A stretch of 64,000 nucleotides of DNA from Nautilus pompilius (taxonomy: Eukaryota > Mollusca > Cephalopoda > Nautilida > Nautilidae), in NCBI GenBank assembly GCA_018389105.1, contig JACATO010001115.1, positions 124,001 through 188,000 on the forward strand. The letters run 5' to 3'. How positions within the stretch are numbered: the stretch's first letter is position 1; every line of letters begins with the position of its first letter. The position numbers were made by a program, and so were the translations under genes. This document shows, piece by piece, positions 36,854 through 50,650 of the stretch. The notes under the pieces are model-generated. The model did no database searches and was not told the origin of the DNA. It was given only the letters and a program-made list of their open reading frames with translations.

Positions 36854-39800
36854 ATGCAAAGTTTCGAAGGGACTGACCGAAGAGGATCTCGGAAGACGCC
36901 CTTACCGAGTATTGGGGAAGCTTTTCTGAAGAACTCCGCCGCCGCCGCGACAGAGGCGGGGGACTGGCCATGGAAGAATTTGTGGTGCGACCCAAGCGAT
37001 AACTACTTTACGGCGTCCGAATCGGACGAAGGTGGGACGAAAGCGAACGGCGGACGCCCTCCGAGAATCGGGCAGCAGCAGAAGACAAATAAGCGGCTGG
37101 GGAAGGCTGAAGTTGCCGATGTTTCGTCCAAAAGGTGCAAGCAGCAGCAGCAGCAGGGGGTCAGCGGGGAGCAGCAACAGGCCGCCGCCAGTCGCCTGTG
37201 TCGGCCCCTGAACTACGACTTGCCACCGACTAAATCGCGCCTGTTTGCACCACAAGAAAAATCGTCAAGTTTTATCGTGAGGTCCAAAGGAAATGCACAC
37301 CTACTTCAAACTACTAGGTATATAGCTGTCAGTTTTGTTGTTGTTGTTGTTGTTGTTGCAAGATGTCTGCTGAGGGAAAGCGAACTTCCCCTGGTTCTTT
37401 TATGCTTGATTTCATCTTCTCATTTAGGTTTTAAAAGTGCCGTGCAAACTGAATGTGCCATTTGAGATATCATTACTCGTTAATATAATTAGAATGGAAA
37501 CAGCCTACCTGGTTCATTTATTTACTTGCAGTGGCGACTACGGGCGCTGAAAAAAAAAAGAATTAAACCCATCGTTTTCGTACAATTTCCTTATTTACCT
37601 GTTACGCACTCGGTGTTGTTATTGCACGGGTAGAAACTTGTGTGTCGTCGTTATATTATGGACGAAGTTTAATTTATCGGAAGATCTGAGCAGTTTCCCG
37701 AATGATGGATTTGTTTTATAGTAATTAAAAATTTAATCATTGAAATTATTCGGTTTTGCCTCCGTAATTCATGTATTTTATCTTTCGTAGAAGATGAACT
37801 GATTAGAGACTTTTTAAAAAGAGATTCCTGTTTACGAATATCCGATAAAGTGAGTACGTTGTTGTTGCTGTTAATGATTTTAACTTTTCTAAAAAAAAAA
37901 ATAATGCTGTTTTTATTCAGTTATAATTTATTTAAGAATGCTTTGGGGGGGTTATGACTCCTGTGTATTAAACTTAAATGAAATAGGAACTCTTCTTATT
38001 CGAGTCATAAATATGACTCACACACACACACATTTATTGTTACATTGATATATAAGTGGACAGGGTTAGCTTTAAATTAGATTATTTGACTTGTAATCAC
38101 TTCAATTTTGATTTAGTTTCTTTTGCTTTTAAATCCACTTTTTTATTAATTTAAAAAAAAAACATGTAAGGGGGGGTAATTCTGTTGTGTTTAAGAACCT
38201 TTTATACATAATTTATTATTAGAGTTATCTCCTTTGAACTGTAATAAAGAATTCTAAAATTAAAATTACTGCAAGCTAAAACTTTAAAACAGCAAATAAA
38301 TAAAATTGAAATTAAAGTGATAATAAACTAATAAATATGGTAGTATTGATATATATGAAGCAAGTTTTTATAAACAACTTGTATATTAAGCTGAAATTTT
38401 AAAGATTTGTATGTTGTATCAAATTTCTTTCTGGTAAGATAAAGATATTGGAAATTACAGAGTTTAGTTAATTTCTAGTAATTTCAAAATTAGTGTAGAA
38501 TTTATTACAAAAATTTTTTAAAAATAATTACTAGGACTTTAGAATTAAACAAATTTAAAATTATACATTTGATCTGCCATTGTAATTTATATTCAAAGTA
38601 TATTATCTCCTATGCTTATGATGCATTCTTTGAATAATTTTTCAATTTGTATACGATATTTACTTTTTAAGAAATACTGTGGGGTACATAAACATTACTC
38701 ACTCTTGAAAAATCTTAATTCTTCTTCATCGGTAGCTATAATTTGTGCAAGTCCACTTTAATGAAGTTCTCATGGTTTGTTTGTATAAATATTTTGTTGT
38801 CTGACAGTCTTTGTTTCTACTAAGGTAGAGTAGCAAGGCAAAGAATCAGTGTCCAGTTCAACACAAGATCAAAGATATATGAAAAGAAAATTAACTACAA
38901 TCTGATATAGATATACAAGAAGATATTACATTTTATTCTTTAATTTAAATTTTGACATTTTGTTTTTTTCAGTATTTAATTGCTATGGTTTTTGCATACT
39001 TCAAAAGAGCAGAATGTACATTGAAAGAATATAACAGAAATAACTTTTTTGTTGCCTTGTAAGTTTTTTACTTACTTTTTATTTATTTTTACTAGTGGTT
39101 AACAATGCAAAAAAAATATTTTTTTTTATGAATTTTGTGTAAAAGTTTTAAAAATTAACAATCATTTTTCATTTTTTTATGTGGTATTCTTTAATCAAAT
39201 ATGCATTTGTATACTTCTTAATTAGAATCATTGTAGGTAGCTTGTGAAAGAATTATTGGTAGAAAGTTAGAATAATATGTACGCTAGCTCAATGTTGGTG
39301 GTTGAAGTTTGCTAAGTGATGAGTCTGGGTTGTGCTTGGTGTTTAGTGTGGTTTCTTCATTCTTCTGTACTGTTATATTCTGTATAGGTTACTTATAGAC
39401 AGTTCAGTTTCCTACCATATCTCATTAAAATGTTTTAGGGATGTTCTTGAACAACTTCATTTGTTCAAGATGTACCATTGGCGTTTCATGGACAGACAGT
39501 TTACTCAACTGGCTACAATTTTCACAAGGGCCCACATTGCTATATGCAGTATCCAAAGTCACTGTCAGATTAATTCAATGTAGTATGCAATAATGGATTA
39601 TTTTTAATTATTTACTTATAAACTAGGCTGTCATCACAAGGTTATCAGTTTGGTAATACTGTATATAATAAGTTCTTTCATCAAGAAGCATTTTACCAAC
39701 TATGGGCAATGCATTTCTAGATCTTTTTTTTATTTTTGGTTCTATTATAGTAAACAAATCAAGAATTCTTGAATCTTTAAATAATAATGATCTAGATATA

Positions 39801-42800
39801 GTTTTTAGCATTAATAAACACAAACCACAGTTTTTTAAAAAGTATAGGATATAAAATCACTTAGGTGATATTCAGCTTTTTTAAAAAATATTTTGTAAAT
39901 TCTGTAAAATGAGATAACATCTTTCTACTGATAGTAGTGTTAATAAGGATTGGAATACTTTCCTCAGTGTTAAATGGAGTCCTATTAAAAATCATTCTAG
40001 GTAAGTCTTTGTTTGGTAGATATTTAAATTATTCCAGAAATAATGTACAAGTAAAATGGTTGCAGTTACAATATACTTATGACAAACAATTTTCAAATAC
40101 TATTAAATGTAAACTTAAATAAATTTTCACTTTAAAAATATTCAATTGAAAATATTTAAAAAATAAATATGTAGGAAAAAAGAATCATTAATGGATAATC
40201 TAGCTAATTGATAATGTACAGGAAGCAGTTGATATGTTCAATAATTATTTTGCTAGTGCTTTTATGAGAAACTTATTGGCCAATTCCTGAAGCCAAATCT
40301 TAAAGTGGAAATATAAATATGGATGATATTATCATTACAGAAGTAGAGGTAAACATTTCTATTAGCTATCTTGAGACAATTACAAAATATCGAAAATATT
40401 GCAGTTTTTTTTTTTTTTTTACTTTTAGAGATTCAAGATAATTCTGTTAATTAAGTATTTTTTTGGTGTTTTTCTACAGAACTCACTGCCATATTTGTAA
40501 CTGAGTTAGTACTTGTCACAAGTATAATGATGTGTAGTATATGTGTGTACAGTATAGTAGAGATCAAAGTGCTAATAAATCTTTTAAATTCTAAATCAGT
40601 TCATCAGTTTATTTGTTCATTTTATTTTTAGAATTATTAAAGTCTCTTTTTTGTAAATCTATTTAGCACATGTATTTTTGTCTATTGTAAGGTGCTCTTT
40701 TTTTAAGGTACTTAGCAAATGATATGGAAGAAGATGAAGAAGAATTAAAATATGAAATTTTTCCATGGGCTCTTGGAACTAACTGGAGAGAAAAATTTTG
40801 CTCATTTTTGAGAAAGAGAGACAGACTATTGCGAAAAATTGAATACAGAGCTGCTGTTAGTAGACGGTGTTGTGATGAGGTATGTAAGTATATAAATGAT
40901 AAAATTAACTTCTTGTACACTGATAGTTTATGTCTTAAACAATAAAAATTATTTTAAGTAAAAATATAAACTTTACAGTTGCTTCAAACATATTAATACA
41001 ATCATAGCAGATTATACTTGTTAGGAGTCTATGAAGCCATGTTTGCAAGAAATCAGCTTTAGTGCAGAATTTTACTTAGAAAAGTAAACAAAACAAAAAA
41101 AAAATTGTCTTTATAAATTTTGAACTGATATACGGCCAATGGCCAGTGGACTGCCAAATTTTTATTGGAGACATCTACGTACGTATACATGTTCCATAGC
41201 CATCTGCAGTTAATTTACATTTGCTTTGCACTCTCTAGTATAATTTGATCAGTCAGCAGTAATGTAACAATAAAGAGAGTGAGATATGATTTACTTTACC
41301 ACTCTATCACAACAATTAACTAAGATGACAAAAAATAGATAAACAGATGAATAAAGATTATTATATAATTTATTTTATTTTTATTTCTTTTTAAAAGTTT
41401 ATTAATAAATTTGAAATGTTTAATTTTTATGTTACTATTTAGTACATTAAATCAATGTTATAACATGATTTCTTTTTTCTAGTGCTGGTACGATAAATTA
41501 GCAATAGAAAAATTAAGTAATGCTTGTTGATTGCTGAATAAATATCATTGTTTTTATATGGGCACACTTCTGAAAAATATAAATATCAAAAAGGAATTGA
41601 GTAAATTTAAAACAAGTTCAATTTAACCTTTGTTGTTTTTGAAAATGAATGAATGATTTATAAATATTTTTAGATTAAAATAAAAAAAAAAACTTTCAAA
41701 AGTAAAATTGTTGATAATACTAGTTTGTTTATTATTAGTAGTAATTAATGTTAATTCTGTACAATGTTCTAAATTCTAAATCAAACCACTTTCGGTAGTT
41801 ACTCACTGTGGCGAATGAAACATTAGCTACATTACTTTTGGATTCAGTGTGAGTATATACAGATGGAGCAGTAGAAGGTGGTTTTAGGTCTGGTGGTGCA
41901 GGATTTAACATAATAATGCTCAATGGAAAGATGGTAGAGGTACCAACTGGAGTTATCTGTAGCAGTTGCTGCACAGAGACAGTTACATTTTTAAAAGAAA
42001 GTCTTTTTTACACTTCTGGAACCCTGCCATGAAGATATCTTCACTGATAATATCTCTCTTACAATCTCTGAAGAATGCAGGAAAAATTGGTTTGTAGCTA
42101 CAAGAACAACATAGCATGCTTGCTGCAGAAAGAGGTTTCATATTTATATTGCAATGGGTACTGTGACACATTGACCTATTGGGCAATGAAAAAGATGACA
42201 AAATTGTCAAAACTGTCATTAAATTATCTCTGAGTCAAAATAGTATTTACTATTTGAGCATGAAGGTACATGTCAACTGAAAAGTTAAGGATTTATTTCA
42301 GAACTTAATGTGAAAACAACACATCTAGATTTGAGGAAATTAGAATCAACTAATGTGTGAAGAGATTTTCATAAGTTATCCAGTGATCTACAGGTAAAGA
42401 TCAGCAGATTACATTTATGTAATTTAAATGCTCAGAAAAGGTGTGGTCACTTTAAAGACACTGCCCTTGCAACATGGCTGAAACTGTTGAACACTGTCTC
42501 AGAGAATGTCAAAAATGCATCCAAGACAGAAAAATCTGTTGAAAACATTACACCAAAAATACATTTTCTTAGGTTGAAACAACATTTCTTGGGAGGACCA
42601 TAAAAGTAGTGTTAGGGAATCTTATGCAACTATGAAGGATCTTCCTTTAATAATATGTAATGTTATGATTTGACAGCTTTTTTTATTGTGAGTATCACTT
42701 CTACTTCTTCAATGTTACATATTTATTTGATTCAAGCTATGTTACATGAAGAGGAGTATTTTGTTTTGGTGAATAAAACTTTAACCATTTTGGAAATATT

Positions 42801-45800
42801 CTTGTTCTTTTTTGTTGTTTAAATTTTGGAAACTAGTGTACAATCGACCCCTGCGTAATCACAGTTCAGCATTCGCGGCCCCGGTTATTCGCGAAATTTT
42901 CCTTAGAACCTAACTAATAATTGTTCGTGGAAACCCCTGCATATTCGCAAAATCACAAATATCTTCCACGATTTTTTTATGGCTTTTTTCAATGCAATAT
43001 ATATTTTTTCACGCTTTTTAGCGCTAAATTATTAATAATAATATAATTTACTAATTTTGTAATATAAATACTAACGTAAATTCAGCAAAATATCAATATA
43101 AAATAAACGCTAATGGCTGGAGGTTTGAAAGTAGGCAATCCAAGAGTGTTATTCATTTCTCCTTGGTGCTGATTGGCTGCTGCCCATGAGGCACTGTCTC
43201 AGGCAGATGCAGCCCAGCAGCCTCACATCATCCCAGTGTACTGCGTGTAGCTATCTCAAGTGTTTCGCTGAGTGTTGTATTTTTTATTAAATTATTATTA
43301 TATATTTACTTATATTTTTTTATTATATTTTACGTTATATTTTGATATTTATAGGCATTTTTATGGACCATGTCCAATATTTGCAGTTTTTCACTCTTCA
43401 CGGGTGCTCTAGGAACGTAACCCATGCGAATACCGGGGGACAACTGTATTGTAAAAAAAAAAGATTTCATGAGTGATGGAAGCAATTAAGCTGTCAGAAG
43501 GAAGGGGACACCTAATTTTTACATTTTAGATAGTGGTACTTATGAAAAAAAATGAGAATATTTGCTCTCAACCAACACTTCAGTGGAAATATAATTTCAT
43601 ATTTCAATTTCTTTTGTAAATTTAACAGACTCAAAAATATAAATACTGCTGAGTTATCCATTTTAAAATCTGTTAAAATTTGTAAAACTATTTACTTAAA
43701 AACTAAAAATACATAATCATCTAACAGTAGTAAATTTATAGTGAATTGTATATTACTTAGTGAAACTTTTTAATAATACTGTTTATGTAAATGTTTAATT
43801 TGGTAGGCAGGCCATTTAAGAAAAACAGGAGGTATTAAGTGAACACTGAACAGTCTATTACATGTTTTTTATACTACAAACTGAATGAGAATCTGTAAAA
43901 TAGTAAGCTGTACCTGTCATTCAAGTCAACTTACATGAAACAACGTGCTTTGCAATATTGATCTGCTGTTTAACTTAAACCTTTTCAGTTAACAATTTCT
44001 TTTGTATTAAACAGCATTAAATAATAGAACATCTCTGTTGATTAATATATTTTTGTTTTCATTCACTCTATTTTAATCTGAATTCAGAAAATACCATGTG
44101 CATAACTCAAAACTCATTAGCACAGAATTTTTAATTTTTTGGCACATTACCAACAGGTGTAGCTAATGTAAAAAAGTCTTTTGTTAGAAGTATTCAGTTA
44201 AATAAAAAAATACTTTACTTATGACAAAAGCATTCATTATCTATTAAGCTTTTGGTAAAAATAAAGATATTGTGAAATTTTAATTGCATAATATGTTCAA
44301 AAAGTTGTACAACAACAATATTTTCATGTTGATTCCAATAAGTAATAATATTGGTAAATTATTGTTCTTGCACTTTATTAATGTCATAGCCTTATTGTTT
44401 ACTACATATGTGGCTACTATTTGACAGTGTTCACAACAATACATGTGCACAAAATTGTGCAGTTTTCCAGATGCTTCTGTATCTTTTGCTAGTCGTTTTT
44501 TGCATGTAAAAATCATGCAAAGTTTGCCCTAGAATTGGCTATATAAAAAACTTAAGTACTTTGTTGCATATACTATTTGTTGTCATTTTTTATTTACAAA
44601 AAAAAAGCAAGGTTATCTGACAACAAGAGGAATGAACAGTACAATTGAGAGGCTATGATGTCTTCTGTGGTTATTGCTATCTTGGATGTTCACAAATATA
44701 TCATAAGAAGTCTTTTGCGCCAATTCAACAAAATGGAAAATCCAAGAACAGTCCAAGATCAGGTTGATTGCATGTGATATCACATATCCAAAACTGTTAC
44801 ATATGGCTATTTGTATGATTAGTTTACTGCAACTTCAATAGCACAGCATATCTCCAAGTTGGTCCAGATATCTAATCAGACTGCCAGAAACTGCTTACAC
44901 AATGATGGTATCCAGTCTCATCAAACACTGCAAATCACTATTTTGAAAACAAGCTTGGCTCACTGGTTTAATTAACACAGGATTTCCTCAAAGATATGAT
45001 GGACAACATTAAATTATTCAATATTGAATTCCATTTTTGCTGCTTCAGAAATAAACACTATGCTGATTATGGCTGTTTTCATCATATTGAATAATTTGAT
45101 GAGAATTATGGTATGGAGGAAGAATTCCTTACAACCACCACACCAATCTTATAATAGTGATCAGGTATAGCAGTAGGGTTCCACAGTGCTGTGTTGTTCC
45201 TCTCAGTCAGGCCCTTGCTAGAATATACCAAAAAAGACAATACTAAGCTTCACCCCACACTATTATGGCATTACAGGACCTTGCTATCTTATCAGTCTTG
45301 AGCCACATTGAACACCTCAGAAATAAGCTTAATCACCATGTGCATTGACGATAGCCAATGCCTCAGACAGCAGGATTTTCTTCAGGTCTTACAAAAAAAC
45401 ATTCCACAACAGATTTTAAGGTAGTTGGTAATATCTATGGGTCACACTTGTCAAGCTGTGATCTACACAGCTCATAATTTGGATTGCTATGGTTTGGCCA
45501 TGATAAATTTAACTGCTTTTTCGTATGGCTATAACATCTATAAAAATGCAGATGGGCAGGTGGCAGTCATTAAATTTATTATGTCCCTAAATATTATTTC
45601 ATAACCTTTTTAAAGCATATAAGATAAATAGAGAATGTTTTGCACTTTTTGATACAGGCAATCATTTTAGTGCCAACCTCTTAAATTTCTATTGGTCATT
45701 AATGGCTCAGCACTACAAGAGTTAATTGGATTTACTATTTTATGGAATCTTTGGTTTTAGTTTTACATTTGTAATTCTAAAATCAAAGATTACTTAATTT

Positions 45801-47213
45801 AAACATTAATAAATGAGGATTCATGGAATGCTTTGTCTATTAAAACTATTAAATATTGGTGTGTGAATAGTTTGAAAATATAATAGATGTTTATTTTTTT
45901 TATATAGATGGACTGTATAAATTATTAAAACTTTTTGCTGTTTTGTTTTACCTTGTGTGTATTAGTATCTACCTTAGTCAGAATTTGTTTTTATTTAGAT
46001 TATGGGAATAGAACCAAATAATGCTGTATGGAAAAGAGAGAGACCAGAACATCATGGTGGAGCTTTTCGAAATTATATGAAAGATCCAGATGATGATGGA
46101 TATCCCAAAGGACCAATGGCTTCAGTTGTTCGTTGTACATTGTGTCAGCAAGACATTGATCATGACTCTGCAAGTCCTGAAAGTGTAACTTGGTATATTA
46201 CTTCTGGAGAAGAGTCAACAGACAGTGGCAATGATCTCTCATTTTCTTCACAAAACAAAACAGATTTTAACATGAAAGGTAAATAACAAAACTAAATGAA
46301 CATTAAAAATTGATTTGGTGAAAGTTTATCTTGTTACCAACAATTTAAACAGTTGTCATTTACTTAGAAAAAAGTTGTTAATATGCATCTTGATTAACTT
46401 TAGTTTGCTTCTTTACGCCAGTTCAGTGTTTTTTAAAAAGTTATTTTTATCAAATAAAAATAAATTTAAGACAAAATACTAAGATAGGGTTATTCAAGTG
46501 GCATAATCAAAATTATAGAAAAGTTACAGTGGTATCTTTACTCTATATCTTTATACTTTACACTTGTATCAAACTTTTTCTGTGCAGCTGATTTAGAGGT
46601 AATTTTCTTGTTTTAGTTTATAAGTATAATATTAATGCAATTACATTGTAAATAAAATTTTATTCTGATTAATTTTTAAATGCATTATTTTTATTAACTT
46701 GTGTTAGTTTTTCATCTCTTGAAAAGCAAGTGTTTTATGGTAAATACTATATATTTTTTATATTGAAATTTTATTGTATACAAAATTATTTTACTGAAAT
46801 ATTCTCTAGCTAGTGCATCAAAGTACTGCATATAATTTGTTTGTATTATCTTATTTATATATCCTTTTTATTTTCTTAAAAATTAATTTGTTTGCAGATT
46901 CCTGCAAGGTCAATCATTTGATATATTTGATGTATAGTTTTATGTTGAATATTTGTGTTCAATTAAAAAATGTGAAAAATGAAAGGGTTAATTGTTTAAA
47001 TCAGAATCCATTATATACTACTTAATGACCTTTTCTATTAAATGATTTAACAGAATTTAAGGAACCATTCAGTTTTACACATGACCAAACACTTATTCTA
47101 ATGTGTATATTTTAATATAAAGTTGCATTAATTTTATTCTTCAATTTTTATTTTTATTTTCAGGATTAAAGAAGTCATTACATGACAGAGTGTGGCCAAC
47201 TACAGAAGAATAA
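36854..47213 (+). CDS. SPDYA: Speedy/RINGO-type CDK activator, with a frameshift in exon 1
   Basis: Speedy/RINGO proteins bind and activate CDK1/CDK2 without cyclin. The coding exons I could join are 36854-37317 (or from the internal ATG at 37293), 37791-37849, 38973-39058, 40708-40879, 45999-46278 and 47164-47213, all with AG/GT borders and consistent phases from 37293 on. Core motifs are [60 protein letters not shown] and [17 protein letters not shown], followed by a CTLC motif. These follow vertebrate SPDYA closely. From Met 37293 the product is 223 residues, shorter than the roughly 300 of vertebrate Speedy A. The long upstream open frame (from 36854) looks coding and ends SFIVRSK, but it is one base out of frame with the core. 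See findings. The TAA stop is at 47211-47213, with AATAAA signals near 47,305. Confidence 0.88.
37985..38960. other. SPDYA intron, AT-rich, no element recognised
   Basis: AT-rich intron sequence between exons 2 and 3 with a small CA repeat near 38,020. I found no conserved frame or repeat family. The same holds for most of 39,060-40,700. Confidence 0.5.
41735..42620. other. SPDYA intron with unresolved repeat-like sequence
   Basis: Two minus-strand open frames of about 78 codons (41735-41974 and 41983-42219) sit side by side, separated by a few bases. The surrounding sequence to about 42,620 is more complex than the AT-rich intron around it. They look like the remains of an old element, but I cannot match them to a named family. 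Confidence 0.3.
42839..43448. mobile_element. Non-autonomous pogo/Tigger-type element (MITE)
   Basis: The ends are TACAATCGACCCCTGCG at the left and CCGGGGGACAACTGTA at the right, which are imperfect inverted repeats flanked by TA. The right end, read on the minus strand as CAGTTGTCCCCCGGTATTCG, is the style of Tigger-family termini. CpG-bearing motifs (ATTCGCG, TTCGCAAAATC) and a central AT-rich part suggest a deletion derivative without a transposase. It lies within the SPDYA intron between exons 4 and 5. Confidence 0.7.
44600..45480 (+). mobile_element. Decayed Tc1-like transposon
   Basis: Plus-strand frames show, in order, a helix-turn-helix-like part ([18 protein letters not shown], about 44,840-44,900), a middle DDE part with scattered stops, and a piece reading [16 protein letters not shown] (about 45,295-45,345). 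The last piece matches the Tc1 LNPIEHLWDELxRRV motif. [15 protein letters not shown] follows. No clean terminal repeats were found. The gene is heavily mutated. Confidence 0.6.
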
Positions 47214-48774
47214 CAATTTTAATGTTTATTTTAAAGCAAATCCTTTTATTTAGTATATTTTGATAAGAAATTAAATTAAATTAGAGTATACAAAAATATA
47301 TAAAATAAATAATAAAATTTTCACTATTATAAGAGGTAATGAATTAGAAAATTGCATATTTATTGAAGAATAAACCTATTACTGTATTTTAAAAGACAGG
47401 ATTTTCTTCTATTCCAAAATAGATTTTTTTTCTACTTGAAAGGTAATAAATCTTGACTGACAAAAAATGATGTATGGAATTTTATTTTTCCAAAATATGA
47501 ACAGTACTAATTAATAAAATGTTTTCAAAAGTTAAAAATAAAAAGACTATCTATCATATAGGCTTTTGGGGGGGTTAGTACAGTTTGTAATAATTGTATT
47601 CATCATTCAGTATTTTTTTTATTACTAATGTCTCTGAAATTGTACAGTATATAATAATTGCTAAATTATTTACTTGCTGTATATAACCTAAGGTATACAT
47701 GGAACTTGAACTATATGTCCTTATTGATGTATTGCAAGTAATTGTTCTGTCTGAATACTGTGATTATTTTTTTCAAAATAATAGAATCATAAATTTTTCT
47801 ACTTTATGTGTATGTTGATGTTGACCATTTTACTATACAATACTTAACTGACTTTAAAAAAGTCAACTTTATTGTCCAAACAAGTTCTTTTGCAGACTTT
47901 AGGCTGAAATAATAGTACATTTAAATAATTTTATACTAAAACAATATTAACTAATTTACAAATTACAACTTTATTCACTGTATTTGAAAATAATTAACCT
48001 GCATTAAACAGATGTGCCACCAAATACTTTAAATCAGCTAGAAATAATTAAAATCTGTTTAGAAAACTGTCTTAATAAATTTACAGTTTTCATGGGAAGA
48101 AAAAAAAATTTATCTACTTACTTAAAATACAATATTCTTGTTTAAATGTAACTAAGCTTTGTAACATGACCATAAGAAAAACCTGCTCAAAATTCCAGAA
48201 AAGTTAATAATAAAATGACTGTTAGATAAATTCATCAAACTAGTAAATGAAGTTTTTAGAAAGCAGTAAATAGTTTTCTACTTTTAGGGGGAAAATGCTA
48301 CATAGAGATATAAGAAAAATGACTAAAAAATACATCCTTAATTCATAAAATATTTTTTATAAAATCATTAATTTTAAAGAACATTGCTTTTAGTAATTTT
48401 AGAATCTTTTTTTCAAATATAATTACAAAGTATTAACAAAATTATGAAATTTGATTTCTACTTTGTTTTCTTAAAGTATGCTGTCAGCTGAATAATTTTG
48501 TTATAATTCATGATGCTGTAGAACTCTCAGTTGCAGAATCTTGCAAATTTTACATATAGTTCAGTAATCTAAAATAATGCCATTTACACTGTACTACATT
48601 TACTACATTTTTAAAAGAAATGTTCTTATAATGTGATTAAGATTTGGTTTTTTCTGCATTAAAAAAGCAAAGAATGTACTTCCAGAAGCATAAATAAACT
48701 GTTATAACTTCAAGACTTAATTTTTCTAACATTGTATTAAAATATATATTTTTAGAAAAAAATTAATTTCTTAT

Positions 48775-48803
48775 ATGTGTGTGTGTGGTGTGTGTGTGTG
48801 TGC
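48775..48803. repeat. (GT)n microsatellite, interrupted
   Basis: A run of GT units broken once by GG. It lies in intergenic DNA. Confidence 0.9.
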
Positions 48804-49229
48804 TTAATAGATAAACAACAACTAGATCTCAGCTACTTCATTTACTTTTTCTATAAATTCAAATGTTCTCTCAAAGTATTGTAAAATAATTTATTACCTC
48901 TGAAATCTATTTTCAAGTACACATTCAGTATACTCTGATATTCTGGCAACACTTTTCTGTAAAGTATATGTATCTCTGTATGAAGCTGTTTTCTGGATTC
49001 AATAAAATATGCATGGTTGTGTCAAAGTACTACTATCATCTCATCTTTAAAGGTAGTCCTGTGGCAAAAACTTAGAAAACAGCAGCTACACTAGAGTGAC
49101 AAACCATTCAGAGTTGAGCTTTTCAGCATTTATAATGAGGCACAGTACTTTAGGAAAGTATTTTTCTTTAAATGATCCACCTTTTTTTAGATTTCTCAAT
49201 TCCACGTCTTCTTTCCCCAAAAACCTAGG

Positions 49230-49252
<23 letters not shown>
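49230..49252. repeat. (AT)n microsatellite
   Basis: An uninterrupted AT run followed by poly-T. It lies in intergenic DNA. Confidence 0.9.
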
Positions 49253-49260
<8 letters not shown>

Positions 49261-49999
49261 GTAGTGAAAACAATTTACAGTTATGCCCACCAACTAGAAA
49301 ACCTTTGGAACTGTTGTCTTTTAAATGAGTTTTTTTTATCTTTGAAAGGATAAATTTGATAGATTCTTTCTTTTGGTGTCAGTGAATTATGGCAGACTAC
49401 AAATCGGAAAGTGTGAAATCATCTCTCTCTCTGCTTTACCTTAAACGTTTTTCTTCGGATTTCAACTTGAGCTGACTAATTGGATATTGTGCTGTATTTT
49501 AATTTTATTTAGTAGGTATTGAAACTCAAGGAAATAAAATATGCAGCGCTAAATTTAAACAGAAATAACGTAATTTGTGGGATTCCTAGTGGTTTGTTTA
49601 TTTTATCTTTAAAAAAAATGGAAACATTTAAAGTACAATTCAAGCTTTATATCTTTTATTGGACGAGTTGTTTCCCTTGCTGCTTCGCAGCGAAATGCCA
49701 AACTATGTAAAAATCGAAAATTCTTCTAATGTGTTTAAAAATGACCAGATTAGCAAACAATTTGATTCTTTGTTAGTTTATCTAGTTTGCATTTTATTTC
49801 AACCAAACTATTTAATTTTAAATGTTATAAATACGTCATTACATTATGCATTTTTTAATACAAATCTTGATTTTTAAGTTAACATTTTTATATTAGTAAT
49901 TTGAGATTGAATTAAAACGCTGAAAATATAAATGAACATGGTTAAGTTTGTTTTTATTCTAAAACTGCCAAATAAAATGAAAATACGTTTTAGCAAAAT

Positions 50000-50650
50000 T
50001 GTTATAGTTCTTGCGGGTCTACAGCATCATTTCGGGATTTGCTTACAGCAAGCGGTGCTCGATCATCTCGGTTCCTTGTTCCGATGCTCACCTGTCGTCG
50101 TTGCTGGGAAAAATATACAGAGAACGATTTAGCTTGGATAGGGTTTTTTTTTTAAGGAATGTCTCTCGCAGCCAACATAGTTGTGTACCTTACTGAACCC
50201 GCAGGTTATCGGCTGACTGGTGATGCTTGGTAGGTAATAGTCGATGATTTTCCTTGAGGTTCATTTTTAAACATTTACCTAGCCGCGCTAATCGAGATGC
50301 TGACAATCTTGCTGTACTGAAGGAACACCCCAGCCTGCTCCTGGGTTCATTAGATAGCTTGGTCCTCCCGACAGGACTGACGTAGAAATATATCTAGATC
50401 TGTATTTCAAGTTTTAAACCCTTGAATCAGCCCCTCCTTCCGGCTTCTGTGACACTCGTCGGCGCTTGGAGCTTGTCAGATTCCTCGCACCTTTGAATCC
50501 ATCCACTCGCTCTAGACTGTTCTCGTCTTTTCGCACACATGGACCGCTTATTCCATTCCAAGCGTGGTCTGGTCTGGTCAGGGGGCAGGGTCTGGTCTTC
50601 AATTATTATTGGCATCGTTAATGCTTAATCGCCTTAATAGACCAATAGAT
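50000..50650. promoter_or_regulatory. Possible promoter or 5' exon of the carboxypeptidase gene
   Basis: This stretch is markedly richer in G+C and CpG than the flanks, with an inverted CCAAT box (ATTGG) near 50,608. The coding part of the carboxypeptidase gene begins at 53,238 with a splice acceptor, so at least one 5' exon must lie upstream. This is the only promoter-like composition between the SPDYA stop and that exon. No specific first exon or donor could be assigned. Confidence 0.3.

Larger units (their letters stand above)
47300..49990. other. Intergenic AT-rich DNA
   Basis: This is the region downstream of the SPDYA-like gene. It is very AT-rich, with GT and AT microsatellites but no splice-bounded exon or recognised protein. 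Open frames near 49,100-49,880 are low-complexity and lysine/phenylalanine-rich, as expected by chance at this composition. Confidence 0.5.

Noticed and set aside
36723..36929. Plus-strand open frame MSSRRKKTEQ... near the SPDYA start
   Set aside because: It overlaps the longer frame at 36854 in another register, has no family resemblance and does not connect to exon 2 in phase.
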